From positions 1 to 8,615 of the forward strand of contig JAPYWM010000045.1 in NCBI GenBank assembly GCA_028276345.1: 8,615 bases of DNA, written 5' to 3'. This document shows positions 1 through 6,129 of the stretch, one piece after another. The notes under the pieces were generated by a model. It had not been told where the DNA came from. It worked only from the letters and a program-made list of their open reading frames with translations, and ran no database searches. Within the stretch, counting starts at the first letter, position 1, and each line of letters begins with the position of its first letter. Both the position numbers and the translations under genes were made by a program. The stretch comes from Sphingobacterium sp. (GTDB lineage: Bacteria > Bacteroidota > Bacteroidia > SpSt-205).

Positions 1-1140
1 GAAGTGGTCGCTAACTCAAAAGGCAAGAAAAAGTTGGTTCCCACATACGATGCGCAGCCGACCCTCTCGCCGGATGGGAATATCATGTACTTTGTCTCGG
101 ACCGGGATGGGGGTTTAGGCGGCACAGACATCTGGTACGCCCAAAAGGTCGGCAAGGAGTGGAGCGCCCCCGTCCATGCGGGAAAAATCATCAATACGCC
201 CTTCAATGAGATTTACCCCCACGTCGGGCGGGATGGGAAGACGCTGTACTTTGCTTCGGATGGACATCCGGGATTAGGGGGATATGATATTTTCCGGTCG
301 GAAGGGCGTCTGGCTACCTGGTCCCCTCCCCAAAACCTCGGCGTCCCCATCAACTCCTCCTATGACGACTTTTCCCTCTTCTGGACTAAGCAAGATACGG
401 CGGGTTATCTGGCGTCTAATCGGCCGGGTGGACGGGGCCGCGACGATATTTACTTTGTCAAGCGTATCATCCGGCCTGTGATAGAGCTGGCGGTGCACGG
501 GACTGTGCGGGATGCCGCTACTAAGCTCCCGATTCCCTTCGCTACGGTGACGCTTTATGAAATGAAGGGAGGCCAGCTCATCCCGCTGGACACCTTTAAT
601 ACTGACCAGAGTGCACAATATCGCTTTGCCCTCCAGCCGGGCAAAGACTATAAGCTCATCGGTAACGCCCCCGAATATCTGGCTAATGAAGTCCAGGTCT
701 CCACTCGGGATGCTACAAAGTCTATGGACCTGGAAGCGGACATAGATATTTATCTCGACCGCATCGAGATAGCGCGGCCGATCGTTTTGCAGAATATCTA
801 CTTTGACTTTGACAAGTATGATATCCGGCCGGATGCGGTGCCGGAGCTGGATCGGCTGGCGGTCCTCTTAGAGCGCAACCCCACCCTGCGCATCTTGATT
901 GGTGCGCACACAGACACCAACGGCAGTGAGGCGTATAACCTCAAACTTTCCAATAACCGGGCCAAGGCAGTGGTGAACTATCTCAAGCAGAAGGGCATCG
1001 ATCCGAAGCGGCTCACATGGATAGGTTATGGGGAGTCACAGCCACTTATTTATCCGGAGCTATCGGACGCGGATGAGCAGGCGAATCGGCGGGCAGAATT
1101 CCGGATTATGAGTATTGACCAAGCGCGGGCGGAGCGGTGA
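1..1140 (+). CDS. OmpA-family outer-membrane/peptidoglycan-linked protein with PD40 repeats (5' end missing)
   Basis: The reading frame is already open at base 1, so the start and probably an N-terminal region lie upstream; about 379 residues are present. Numbering from the GTG at base 4, three PD40 (WD40-like propeller) units are visible around residues 18-44, 71-98 and 121-152, each with an 'SPDG..YF.SDR.GG.GG.DI' type signature. A carboxypeptidase-regulatory-like beta domain follows ('VHGTVRDAATKLPIPFATVTLYE', about 164-186). The C-terminal OmpA domain runs from about 260 to 372, with 'YFDFDKYDIRP', the diaminopimelate-binding pair expected at D304 and R319 ('HTDTNG...LSNNRA') and 'GYGESQPL'. 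In this family the OmpA domain binds peptidoglycan and ties the outer membrane to the wall; Bacteroidota homologues usually also carry N-terminal TPRs, which would be upstream here. The stop codon abuts the RNase P RNA gene. Confidence 0.92.
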   Translation, partial: EVVANSKGKKKLVPTYDAQPTLSPDGNIMYFVSDRDGGLGGTDIWYAQKVGKEWSAPVHAGKIINTPFNEIYPHVGRDGKTLYFASDGHPGLGGYDIFRSEGRLATWSPPQNLGVPINSSYDDFSLFWTKQDTAGYLASNRPGGRGRDDIYFVKRIIRPVIELAVHGTVRDAATKLPIPFATVTLYEMKGGQLIPLDTFNTDQSAQYRFALQPGKDYKLIGNAPEYLANEVQVSTRDATKSMDLEADIDIYLDRIEIARPIVLQNIYFDFDKYDIRPDAVPELDRLAVLLERNPTLRILIGAHTDTNGSEAYNLKLSNNRAKAVVNYLKQKGIDPKRLTWIGYGESQPLIYPELSDADEQANRRAEFRIMSIDQARAER

Positions 1141-1430
1141 AGGGGGGGGCTTCTGCGCTGGCAAACGCCAGAGGAAAGTCCGGGCACCTGGGGGTAGGCG
1201 GTCCTTCGCAAGGAGGAGCTGACGGCCGCAAGGTCGTCTGACGGATAGGGCCACAGAAACCACACCGCCCCACGTGGGGTTCGGGTGAAACCGGAGGGTA
1301 AAAGCCTCCGCATGGGTAACCCCCCGCCGGTGCAAGGCCAAGTAGCCGGCGATGACCACCCCCATAGCCGGCGGGTAGGCCGCTCAGAGAAATGCAGAAG
1401 TAGAAACAGAACCCGGCTTACCACCCACCT
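1141..1430 (+). ncRNA. rnpB: RNase P RNA, type A, shortened
   Basis: This is the catalytic RNA of RNase P, which removes 5' leaders from pre-tRNAs. All core conserved regions are visible: 'GAGGAAAGTCCGGGC' (1171-1185), 'ACAGAAACCACACCGCC' (1253-1269), 'GGGTGAAA' (1283-1290), the tRNA CCA-binding GGTAA (1315-1319), 'GCAAGGCCAAGTAG' (1332-1345) and 'ACAGAACCCGGCTTA' (1406-1420). Helices I can draw: P2 1150-1156/1394-1400; P3 1158-1162/1167-1171; P9 1221-1227/1232-1238 with a GCAA tetraloop; P12 only 1268-1271/1276-1279; P13 1292-1297/1305-1310; P16 1345-1350/1367-1372; pseudoknot P6 1189-1194/1359-1364. P1 pairs 1141-1149 with 1422-1430 with two G.A mismatches, which sets the ends given here (uncertain by several bases). 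Helices P14 and P18 are absent, giving about 290 nt against 377 in E. coli. No TAnnTTTG box was found just upstream. Confidence 0.95.
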
Positions 1431-1455
1431 CTCTCCGCATCCGCCCCCCATATTG

Positions 1456-1463
1456 TATCTTTG
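1456..1463 (+). promoter_or_regulatory. -7 promoter box (TATCTTTG) of the acyl-CoA synthetase gene
   Basis: This is an exact match to the Bacteroidota -7 consensus TAnnTTTG and is followed by C. Only four bases (CCTC) separate it from the ATG at 1468. Because transcription normally starts a few bases after this box, the mRNA would begin at or next to the start codon. No convincing -33 TTG element is visible about 20 bp upstream. It is called from the motif and the repeated spacing seen in this window, not from experiment. Confidence 0.65.
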
Positions 1464-1467
1464 CCTC

Positions 1468-3282
1468 ATGGCAATCCATATACTGCCAGATATCCTCAAG
1501 GAGGCCTTAGAGAAGTACCCCCGTCCAGATTGTATCGCTGGAAAAGCCCACGGCAAATGGGTCACCTACAGCACCGAAGAGGTCTCCCGTAAAGCCCAGA
1601 CTGTGGCCCGCGCGCTCCTTCACCTGGGCCTCAAGAAAGGCGACCGCATCGCCCTCGTTTCCAACAACCGCCCTGAATGGAACTTTGTAGACCTGGGGGC
1701 CACTTCCATAGGCGTCATCGTCGTGCCCCTCTATGCTAACTCCATCGCCAAAGACTATGAGTATGTCATCAACCACGCCGAATGCCGCCTCGTTTTCTCT
1801 GCTGGCGGCGACATCTATCAGAAACTAAAAAGCATCCTGCCTAACTGCCCCTCCGTCGAAAAAGTCTACACTTTTGACCTTGAGGAAGGGGTAGAACAAT
1901 TTGACCAGTTCTTAGCGCTTGGCGAGGCTAACCCTATAGACCTCACACCTTATACGCAGGCCATTAAGCCCGAGGACTGGGCGACGTTTCTTTATACTTC
2001 GGGTACGACGGGCCTGCCGAAGGGGGTCATCCTCACGCACCACAATATCGTCTCCAATGTACTTACTGTGCGTTCGCTCAATCTCATTCCGCGGAGTACA
2101 GGGGGAGAACGGCTCCGAGCGCTGTCATTTTTGCCACTCAATCACAGCTTTGAGCGGATGGTCTTTTACACGTATCTGGCGATGGACATAGGGGTGTATT
2201 ACGCCGAGAGCCTGGATGCCATCGCAGCGAATCTACGGGAGGTTCGGCCTCATGTCTTTACTTCGGTACCCCGGCTTTTAGAGAAAGTGTATGAGCGCAT
2301 CATGGCCACGGGGCAGACGCTCACCGGCCTCAAGCGAAAGCTCTTTTTCTGGGCGATGAACCTGGTAAAAGACTATGAGCCGGAAAGGGCAAACAGCTAT
2401 CCCTTGACGTATAAACTTCAGCTGGCCGTAGCCCGCAAACTGATATTTAGCAAGTGGCGGGAAGCTTTAGGAGGCAATGTGGGGGTGATTGTGACGGGTG
2501 CGGCGGCTTTGCCTAAGCACCTTGGTCGCATCTTCTGGGGGGCTGGTATCCCCATCATGGAAGGGTACGGCCTGACCGAAACTTCCCCAGTTATTGCTGT
2601 AAATACCTTCGATGCATTTCGGCTGGGGACGGTAGGGCGTCCCATACCGGGTGTGCAGGTGCGCATAGAGCCCTTGGAAGGCTATCCCGAAGGGGAAGGC
2701 GAAATCACCGTCAAAGGCCCCAATGTCATGGTGGGTTATTATAAAAACGCCGAGGCGACTGCCGAAGTGCTTAAGGATGGCTGGTTTTATACGGGCGATA
2801 TTGGCCGCTTGGATAAAGATGGCTTCCTCGCTATCACCGACCGCAAGAAAGAAATTTTCAAGACCGCCGGCGGGAAGTATATTGCGCCGCAGCCCCTTGA
2901 GAATAAGCTCAAAAGCTCGCTCTACATTGAGCAGGCGATGGTCTTTGGGGAATACCGGAAGTTTCCGGCGGCGCTGCTGGTGCCCAACTTTGCCAACTTG
3001 GAAAAGTGGGCGCGGGAAAATGGCATTGACGTGACGAGCCGGGAAGCCCTCGTGCATCACCCCGATGTAATCGCCCTCATCCAGCGGGAGGTGGATAAGG
3101 TCAATGAAGAGTTTTCCCAGTATGAGCGGGTGAAGAAGTTCATTTTGCTCACGAAAGAGTGGACGATTGAAGGGGGGGAGCTGACACCGACGTTGAAACT
3201 GAAGCGTCGCATCCTTTTAGAGCGCTACAAGGATGCGATAGAGGCTCTGTATGCCGAAGCCGAAAAAAACCCCACCGCCTAA
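1468..3282 (+). CDS. Long-chain fatty-acid--CoA ligase (AMP-forming)
   Basis: This 604-residue ANL-superfamily enzyme activates a free fatty acid with ATP to an acyl-adenylate and then transfers it to CoA; it is probably cytosolic or peripheral to the membrane. Visible motifs are the ATP-binding loop 'YTSGTTGLPKG' (176-186), 'GYGLTETSP' (366-374), 'GWFYTGDIG' (438-446), the hinge region 'DRKKEIFKTAGGKYIAP' (458-474) and a C-terminal 'PTLKLKR' (574-580) in which K577 is the likely adenylation lysine. The length and spacing match the FadD15/FAA1-like long-chain branch. The ATG at 1468 is chosen because the protein then begins directly with the family N-terminus and sits behind a -7 box; an in-frame start at 1285 would run through rnpB and is rejected. 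The last 32 bases overlap the AtpZ-like gene, suggesting co-transcription with the ATP-synthase cluster. Exact chain-length preference cannot be read from the sequence. Confidence 0.93.
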   Translation: MAIHILPDILKEALEKYPRPDCIAGKAHGKWVTYSTEEVSRKAQTVARALLHLGLKKGDRIALVSNNRPEWNFVDLGATSIGVIVVPLYANSIAKDYEYVINHAECRLVFSAGGDIYQKLKSILPNCPSVEKVYTFDLEEGVEQFDQFLALGEANPIDLTPYTQAIKPEDWATFLYTSGTTGLPKGVILTHHNIVSNVLTVRSLNLIPRSTGGERLRALSFLPLNHSFERMVFYTYLAMDIGVYYAESLDAIAANLREVRPHVFTSVPRLLEKVYERIMATGQTLTGLKRKLFFWAMNLVKDYEPERANSYPLTYKLQLAVARKLIFSKWREALGGNVGVIVTGAAALPKHLGRIFWGAGIPIMEGYGLTETSPVIAVNTFDAFRLGTVGRPIPGVQVRIEPLEGYPEGEGEITVKGPNVMVGYYKNAEATAEVLKDGWFYTGDIGRLDKDGFLAITDRKKEIFKTAGGKYIAPQPLENKLKSSLYIEQAMVFGEYRKFPAALLVPNFANLEKWARENGIDVTSREALVHHPDVIALIQREVDKVNEEFSQYERVKKFILLTKEWTIEGGELTPTLKLKRRILLERYKDAIEALYAEAEKNPTA

Positions 3283-3451
3283 GGCGTGGATGGTTTATCT
3301 GACCCTCTCCACGGAGCTGATAGCGATTCTGGGAATATGGGGCGTGCTGGGATACCTGCTGGATAGGTATGCTGGTACAAAGCCATGGGGCCTTTTAGGG
3401 GGGCTTCTGCTGGGAGTAGGGCATGTACTGTGGCGAATTCTCCGGCTGTAA
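3251..3451 (+). CDS. AtpZ/AtpI-like small membrane protein of the F0F1 ATPase cluster
   Basis: A 66-residue protein with a basic, proline-rich start ('MPKPKKTPPPK'), a first membrane helix at about 16-38, the loop 'LDRYAGTKPW' and a second helix at about 45-63. The 'GYLLDRYAGTKPWGLLGGLLLGVGHVL' pattern is that of the AtpZ family ('putative F0F1-ATPase subunit'), two-helix proteins encoded at the head of many atp operons and linked to Mg2+/Ca2+ handling or c-ring assembly. The ATG at 3251 lies inside the end of the acyl-CoA synthetase gene (32-base overlap), with a weak AGAGG six bases upstream; an in-frame ATG at 3290 would remove the basic tail. One base separates its stop from the next start. 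Position and pattern make the family likely; the function is inferred. Confidence 0.8.
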   Translation: MPKPKKTPPPKAWMVYLTLSTELIAILGIWGVLGYLLDRYAGTKPWGLLGGLLLGVGHVLWRILRL

Positions 3452-3452
3452 A

Positions 3453-3821
3453 ATGAGAAAAGGCTACTGGATTATGGGGGGATTGGTGGCAGGCGGTGTT
3501 ATTCTCCATGTCTTACTGTGGTCAGTTTTTCCGGATACGAGGACTGCTCTGGCGGCGCTTCTGATGTGGGTGATCTTAGGGGTGGGGCATATTTTTATTT
3601 ATACTTTGCAGAGCCGGGGGGATAAGGCGCTGGCGAAGGCCGTGGTGGTGCCGGCGCTTATTCGGCTGGTGGTTTTGCCGGTGATGCTGGTTGGGCTGGT
3701 TTTGGCGTTTGACCCACATGTGAAGACATTTTTGGTGCTTTTTGTGGGAGAGGTCTTTTTATTCATGGGATTGGAGCTGGGGCTGGTGTATAGCAGTCAG
3801 AGACCCCCGGCTTCTTCGTAA
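3453..3821 (+). CDS. Four-helix membrane protein, AtpI-like
   Basis: A 122-residue, very hydrophobic protein with about four membrane helices (roughly 5-25, 30-50, 65-86 and 91-113), separated by short basic loops such as 'QSRGDKALAK'. I do not see a strongly diagnostic motif. Its size, topology and place between an AtpZ-like gene and atpB match AtpI, the non-stoichiometric protein that helps build the c-ring in other bacteria. The ATG at 3453 is preferred over one at 3423 because it follows the previous stop (3449-3451) by one base and gives a protein that enters the membrane at once. The end is 12 bases before atpB. The AtpI role is inferred from context; it could be a lineage-specific membrane protein. 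Confidence 0.65.
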   Translation: MRKGYWIMGGLVAGGVILHVLLWSVFPDTRTALAALLMWVILGVGHIFIYTLQSRGDKALAKAVVVPALIRLVVLPVMLVGLVLAFDPHVKTFLVLFVGEVFLFMGLELGLVYSSQRPPASS

Positions 3822-3833
3822 CTTGCGCCCCGC

Positions 3834-4868
3834 ATGAGACGGTGGTTTGTTGCCCTCCTCCCGCTGGCCCTTGCCTGGGCGCGTACAGAAAACGAAGAGG
3901 TTCCCACCAGCTTCATCCTGGAGCACGTGAAGGATAGCTACGACTGGCACATTACGGACATCCCTTGGGGACGAAATCCCGATGGCTCCCGGCATTACAT
4001 TGCCATAGCGGTTCCGCTGCCGCGCATTTTGTACCATCCGCAGCGGGGGTTGTCGGTCTTTTTTGTGCACGGACACACGGAGGCCGAAATCAAAGCAGAC
4101 TTAGAAAAGCACGGCTACACGTTAGGAGCGGATGGCAAAATAGCCGCCATAGATTGCCAGCCGATACTGGACTTGTCGCTCACGAAGACGGCGTTTCAGC
4201 TTTTGCTGGTGGGGATGCTCCTCTTGTGGATTGGACGGGCAGCGGCCAAAGCCTACCAAAAAACCCAGAATGGCGTGCCCACGGGCGCAGCTCGGATTTT
4301 AGAGCCGGTGATTCTCTTCATTCGGAACGAGGTGGCCCGCCCAAACCTCCACCATCATACCGACCGCTTCATGCCGTTTTTGCTGACGGTATTCTTCTTT
4401 ATCTGGCTGAGCAATCTCTTTGGCCTCACGCCGCTTAATTCGAATATCATGGGCAATATCACGCTCACTTTTTTGCTGGCGCTGATAGCGTTTCTGGTGA
4501 TTCACGTTAGTGCATCTAAGGCGTACTGGTCGCATATTTTCTGGTATCCGGGCGTGCCTGTTTGGCTAAAGTTTTTCATGATGCCGATAGAGATCATCGG
4601 GATGTTTGCGAAGCCTTTTGCGCTGATGATGCGTCTTTTTGCGAATATTTTAGCTGGGCACCTGATGACGCTCTCCATCATTGGGCTGATTTTTATTCTG
4701 GCGGCGTTGCTAAAGAGTGCAGTGGTGGGATTGGGCGTGTCGGTGTTTTCGGTGCTGCTGGGATTATTTGTGATGGCGCTGGAGACGCTGGTGGCCGCCT
4801 TGCAGGCGTACATTTTCACTATGCTGTCGGCGGTGTTTCTCGGGATGGCGATGGAAGAGTCGCATTGA
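3834..4868 (+). CDS. atpB: ATP synthase F0 subunit a
   Basis: Subunit a forms the two proton half-channels against the c-ring. The 344-residue protein starts with a signal peptide (cleavage probably after 'LALAWA', about 16) and a periplasmic segment to about 112, then membrane helices from about 119. The essential arginine is R267 in 'KPFALMMRLFANILAGH' (equivalent to E. coli R210), and Q324 in 'LVAALQAYIF' matches E. coli Q252. H276 and E317 occupy the positions of E. coli E219 and H245, the known swapped arrangement. An N-terminal extension of this kind is typical of Bacteroidota. A poor -7-like sequence (TAACTTGC) ends nine bases before the ATG, but the gene more likely belongs to the transcript that starts upstream. 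It is followed after 27 bases by atpE. Confidence 0.97.
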   Translation: MRRWFVALLPLALAWARTENEEVPTSFILEHVKDSYDWHITDIPWGRNPDGSRHYIAIAVPLPRILYHPQRGLSVFFVHGHTEAEIKADLEKHGYTLGADGKIAAIDCQPILDLSLTKTAFQLLLVGMLLLWIGRAAAKAYQKTQNGVPTGAARILEPVILFIRNEVARPNLHHHTDRFMPFLLTVFFFIWLSNLFGLTPLNSNIMGNITLTFLLALIAFLVIHVSASKAYWSHIFWYPGVPVWLKFFMMPIEIIGMFAKPFALMMRLFANILAGHLMTLSIIGLIFILAALLKSAVVGLGVSVFSVLLGLFVMALETLVAALQAYIFTMLSAVFLGMAMEESH

Positions 4869-4879
4869 AAAAGTCTTCA

Positions 4880-4887
4880 TACCTTTG
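4880..4887 (+). promoter_or_regulatory. -7 promoter box (TACCTTTG) upstream of atpE
   Basis: An exact TAnnTTTG followed by C lies in the 27-base gap between atpB and atpE, eight bases before the atpE ATG. It would give a leader of only a few bases. A TTG at 4865-4867 is present but closer than the usual -33 spacing. If active, this internal promoter would add extra atpE mRNA on top of read-through from the upstream genes. Confidence 0.55.
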
Positions 4888-4895
4888 CGAGCGAT

Positions 4896-5132
4896 ATGTG
4901 GTTAGAAGCGAGTACAGTTCACTATTTTGGCGCTGCACTGGGCGCTGCATTGGCGGTAATAGGTGCTGGTATTGGGATTGGCACCTTGGCTTCGTCTGCC
5001 CTGCAAGGGATTGCACGTCAGCCCTCCGCTGCCGGAGAAATCCGCAATAACATGATCCTCACGGCGGCTCTGGTGGAAGGGGTGGCCCTCATCGCAGAAG
5101 TCGTGGCTATCCTGATCGTATTCCTCAAATAA
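4896..5132 (+). CDS. atpE: ATP synthase F0 subunit c
   Basis: This 78-residue hairpin protein forms the rotating proteolipid ring. The first helix carries the glycine motif 'GAGIGIG' (23-29), the polar loop has the invariant 'ARQP' (R41, Q42, P43), and the ion-carrying carboxylate is E61 in 'TAALVEGVAL'. Numbering aligns with E. coli c without gaps through position 61. Position 28 is Ile rather than Gln and residue 62 is Gly, so the Na+-binding set (Gln, Glu, Ser/Thr) is missing and proton coupling is expected. A second acidic residue, E68, sits one helical repeat further along the same membrane helix, which is unusual. It is the last gene before an intrinsic terminator. Confidence 0.97.
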   Translation: MWLEASTVHYFGAALGAALAVIGAGIGIGTLASSALQGIARQPSAAGEIRNNMILTAALVEGVALIAEVVAILIVFLK

Positions 5133-5157
5133 GCGTAAGGCGGGTACGCTATTTGGC

Positions 5158-5189
5158 AAGCCCTCGCTTGGCGCGAGGGCTTTATTTTT
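5158..5189 (+). terminator. Intrinsic terminator after atpE
   Basis: A ten-pair stem (5158-5167 with 5173-5182, core GCCCTCGC/GCGAGGGC) with a five-base loop TTGGC is followed by a T-rich tail TTTATTTTT (5181-5189). This is a textbook rho-independent terminator and marks the end of the ATP-synthase cluster. Its T-tail overlaps the -7 box of the next gene. Confidence 0.88.
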
Positions 5190-5190
5190 G
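5183..5190 (+). promoter_or_regulatory. -7 promoter box (TATTTTTG) of the MCE-protein gene, inside the terminator tail
   Basis: An exact TAnnTTTG followed by C, six bases before the ATG at 5197. Seven of its eight bases are the T-tail of the atpE terminator, so the same DNA would end one transcript and start the next. Expected transcription start is within about two bases of the ATG. Confidence 0.6.
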
Positions 5191-5196
5191 CCCGTC

Positions 5197-6129
5197 ATGC
5201 GACTCTCCCGAGAAGCTCAGATCGGCCTCATCTTCATCGTGGCGGCCGTGGCCCTTTTCTTCGGCTTCAACTACCTCAAAGGCCATTCCATCTTTCAGCG
5301 CTACAATACCTATTATGCCGTCTTTGAGAATGCCGACAACCTCTCTACAAGCGATAAAGTTCTCTATCGGGGCTACAAGGTGGGACAAGTAACGGACTTG
5401 CGGTTCAATCCCCGCACAGGGGAGGTGCTCATAACGTTTGAGGCGTTTCGGGAGATACCGATTCCGGTAGACTCGCGGGCGACCATCGTCAATTTAGACC
5501 TTATTGGGACGAAGGGGCTGGCGATAGTGCCTGGCACAGCGGAAAAGCTCGCCATGAACGGCGATACTTTGCAAGATAGCGTGGCAACCGGTACAGTGGA
5601 TAAGGCCCTGCAAGAGCTTCGGCCCGTGCGGGATAAACTGGACCGCCTTTTAGCCCAGCTCAATGAAACGGCTACCCATCTCAATAAGCTCATCGCGGAC
5701 ACTGGCGCGATCCCGCAAATGGTGCGGGGGGTTCAGAGCCTCTCCCGGACGGTAGAGAGGGAAGTCTCGCCCGTCACGGCGCAGCTGCGCAGTGCCTTGC
5801 ACACGCTTGATACGACTATTGCGGAGCTGCGCCCCGCTCTCCAGGGCACTCTTTCCAGTACCCATCGCCTCTCTGACTCCCTCGCCCAGAACCTTCCCCC
5901 CCTCCTCCACAACCTCCAAAGTACCACCCAGGAGTTGGACTCTCTCCTTGCCGCTATCAATAAAGGCGAAGGTACCCTCGGCCATTTGGCTCGTGACCCT
6001 TCCCTCTACAAAAACTTGGAGGCTACCACCCTCAGTCTGAAAAAACTTTTAGACGAGCTGCGCATTCATCCGGAACGTTTCGTACACTTTTCTATCTTTG
6101 GTCGCCGAAAAGCTAAATCCGACGAGTGA
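5197..6129 (+). CDS. MCE/MlaD-family lipid-transport substrate-binding protein
   Basis: A 310-residue protein anchored by one N-terminal membrane helix (about 9-25), followed by an MCE domain (about 36-115: 'YYAVFENADNLSTSDKVLYRGYKVGQV...VNLDLIGTKGLAIVPG'). A long amphipathic, coiled-coil-prone stretch (about 133-255) leads to the Bacteroidota-type tail 'GEGTLGHLARDPSLYKNL' and 'HPERFVHFSIFGRR'. MCE proteins form hexameric rings or tubes in the periplasm that carry phospholipids between the membranes with an MlaE/MlaF ABC transporter, which is not encoded in this window. The ATG at 5197 is chosen over a TTG at 5188 because the TTG lies within the -7 box. The gene shares the bases GTGA (6126-6129) with the following purM start, so the two are translationally coupled. 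Confidence 0.93.
   Translation: MRLSREAQIGLIFIVAAVALFFGFNYLKGHSIFQRYNTYYAVFENADNLSTSDKVLYRGYKVGQVTDLRFNPRTGEVLITFEAFREIPIPVDSRATIVNLDLIGTKGLAIVPGTAEKLAMNGDTLQDSVATGTVDKALQELRPVRDKLDRLLAQLNETATHLNKLIADTGAIPQMVRGVQSLSRTVEREVSPVTAQLRSALHTLDTTIAELRPALQGTLSSTHRLSDSLAQNLPPLLHNLQSTTQELDSLLAAINKGEGTLGHLARDPSLYKNLEATTLSLKKLLDELRIHPERFVHFSIFGRRKAKSDE

Noticed and set aside
1142..1149. Run of eight G residues as a possible slippage or assembly-error site.
   Set aside because: It forms the 5' strand of P1 in a non-coding RNA; a length error there would not alter any reading frame, so I do not treat it as a finding.
1268..1279. Perfect palindrome CCCCACGTGGGG as a possible regulator-binding site.
   Set aside because: It sits between conserved blocks of RNase P RNA exactly where helix P12 belongs, so it is best explained as a short RNA hairpin.
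1285..1467. In-frame upstream extension of the acyl-CoA synthetase from an ATG at 1285 (61 extra residues).
   Set aside because: The stretch is the second half of the RNase P RNA, the extra peptide is low-complexity and basic, and the normal family N-terminus begins at the ATG at 1468.
1050..1565. Long minus-strand open frames across the rnpB region.
   Set aside because: They lie antisense to a well-supported structural RNA and show no recognisable protein pattern.
3813..3833. TAACTTGC before atpB as another -7 box.
   Set aside because: It misses the TAnnTTTG pattern by more than one change, and atpB is closely spaced behind the AtpI-like gene, so a separate promoter is not well supported.
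4896..5132. Sodium-coupled c-ring.
   Set aside because: The Na+ ligand set is absent: Ile at position 28 instead of Gln and Gly directly after E61 instead of Ser or Thr.
5188..5196. TTG start codon for the MCE gene three codons upstream of the ATG.
   Set aside because: The TTG is part of the -7 box and terminator tail, and MCE proteins normally begin right before the membrane helix as with the ATG at 5197.
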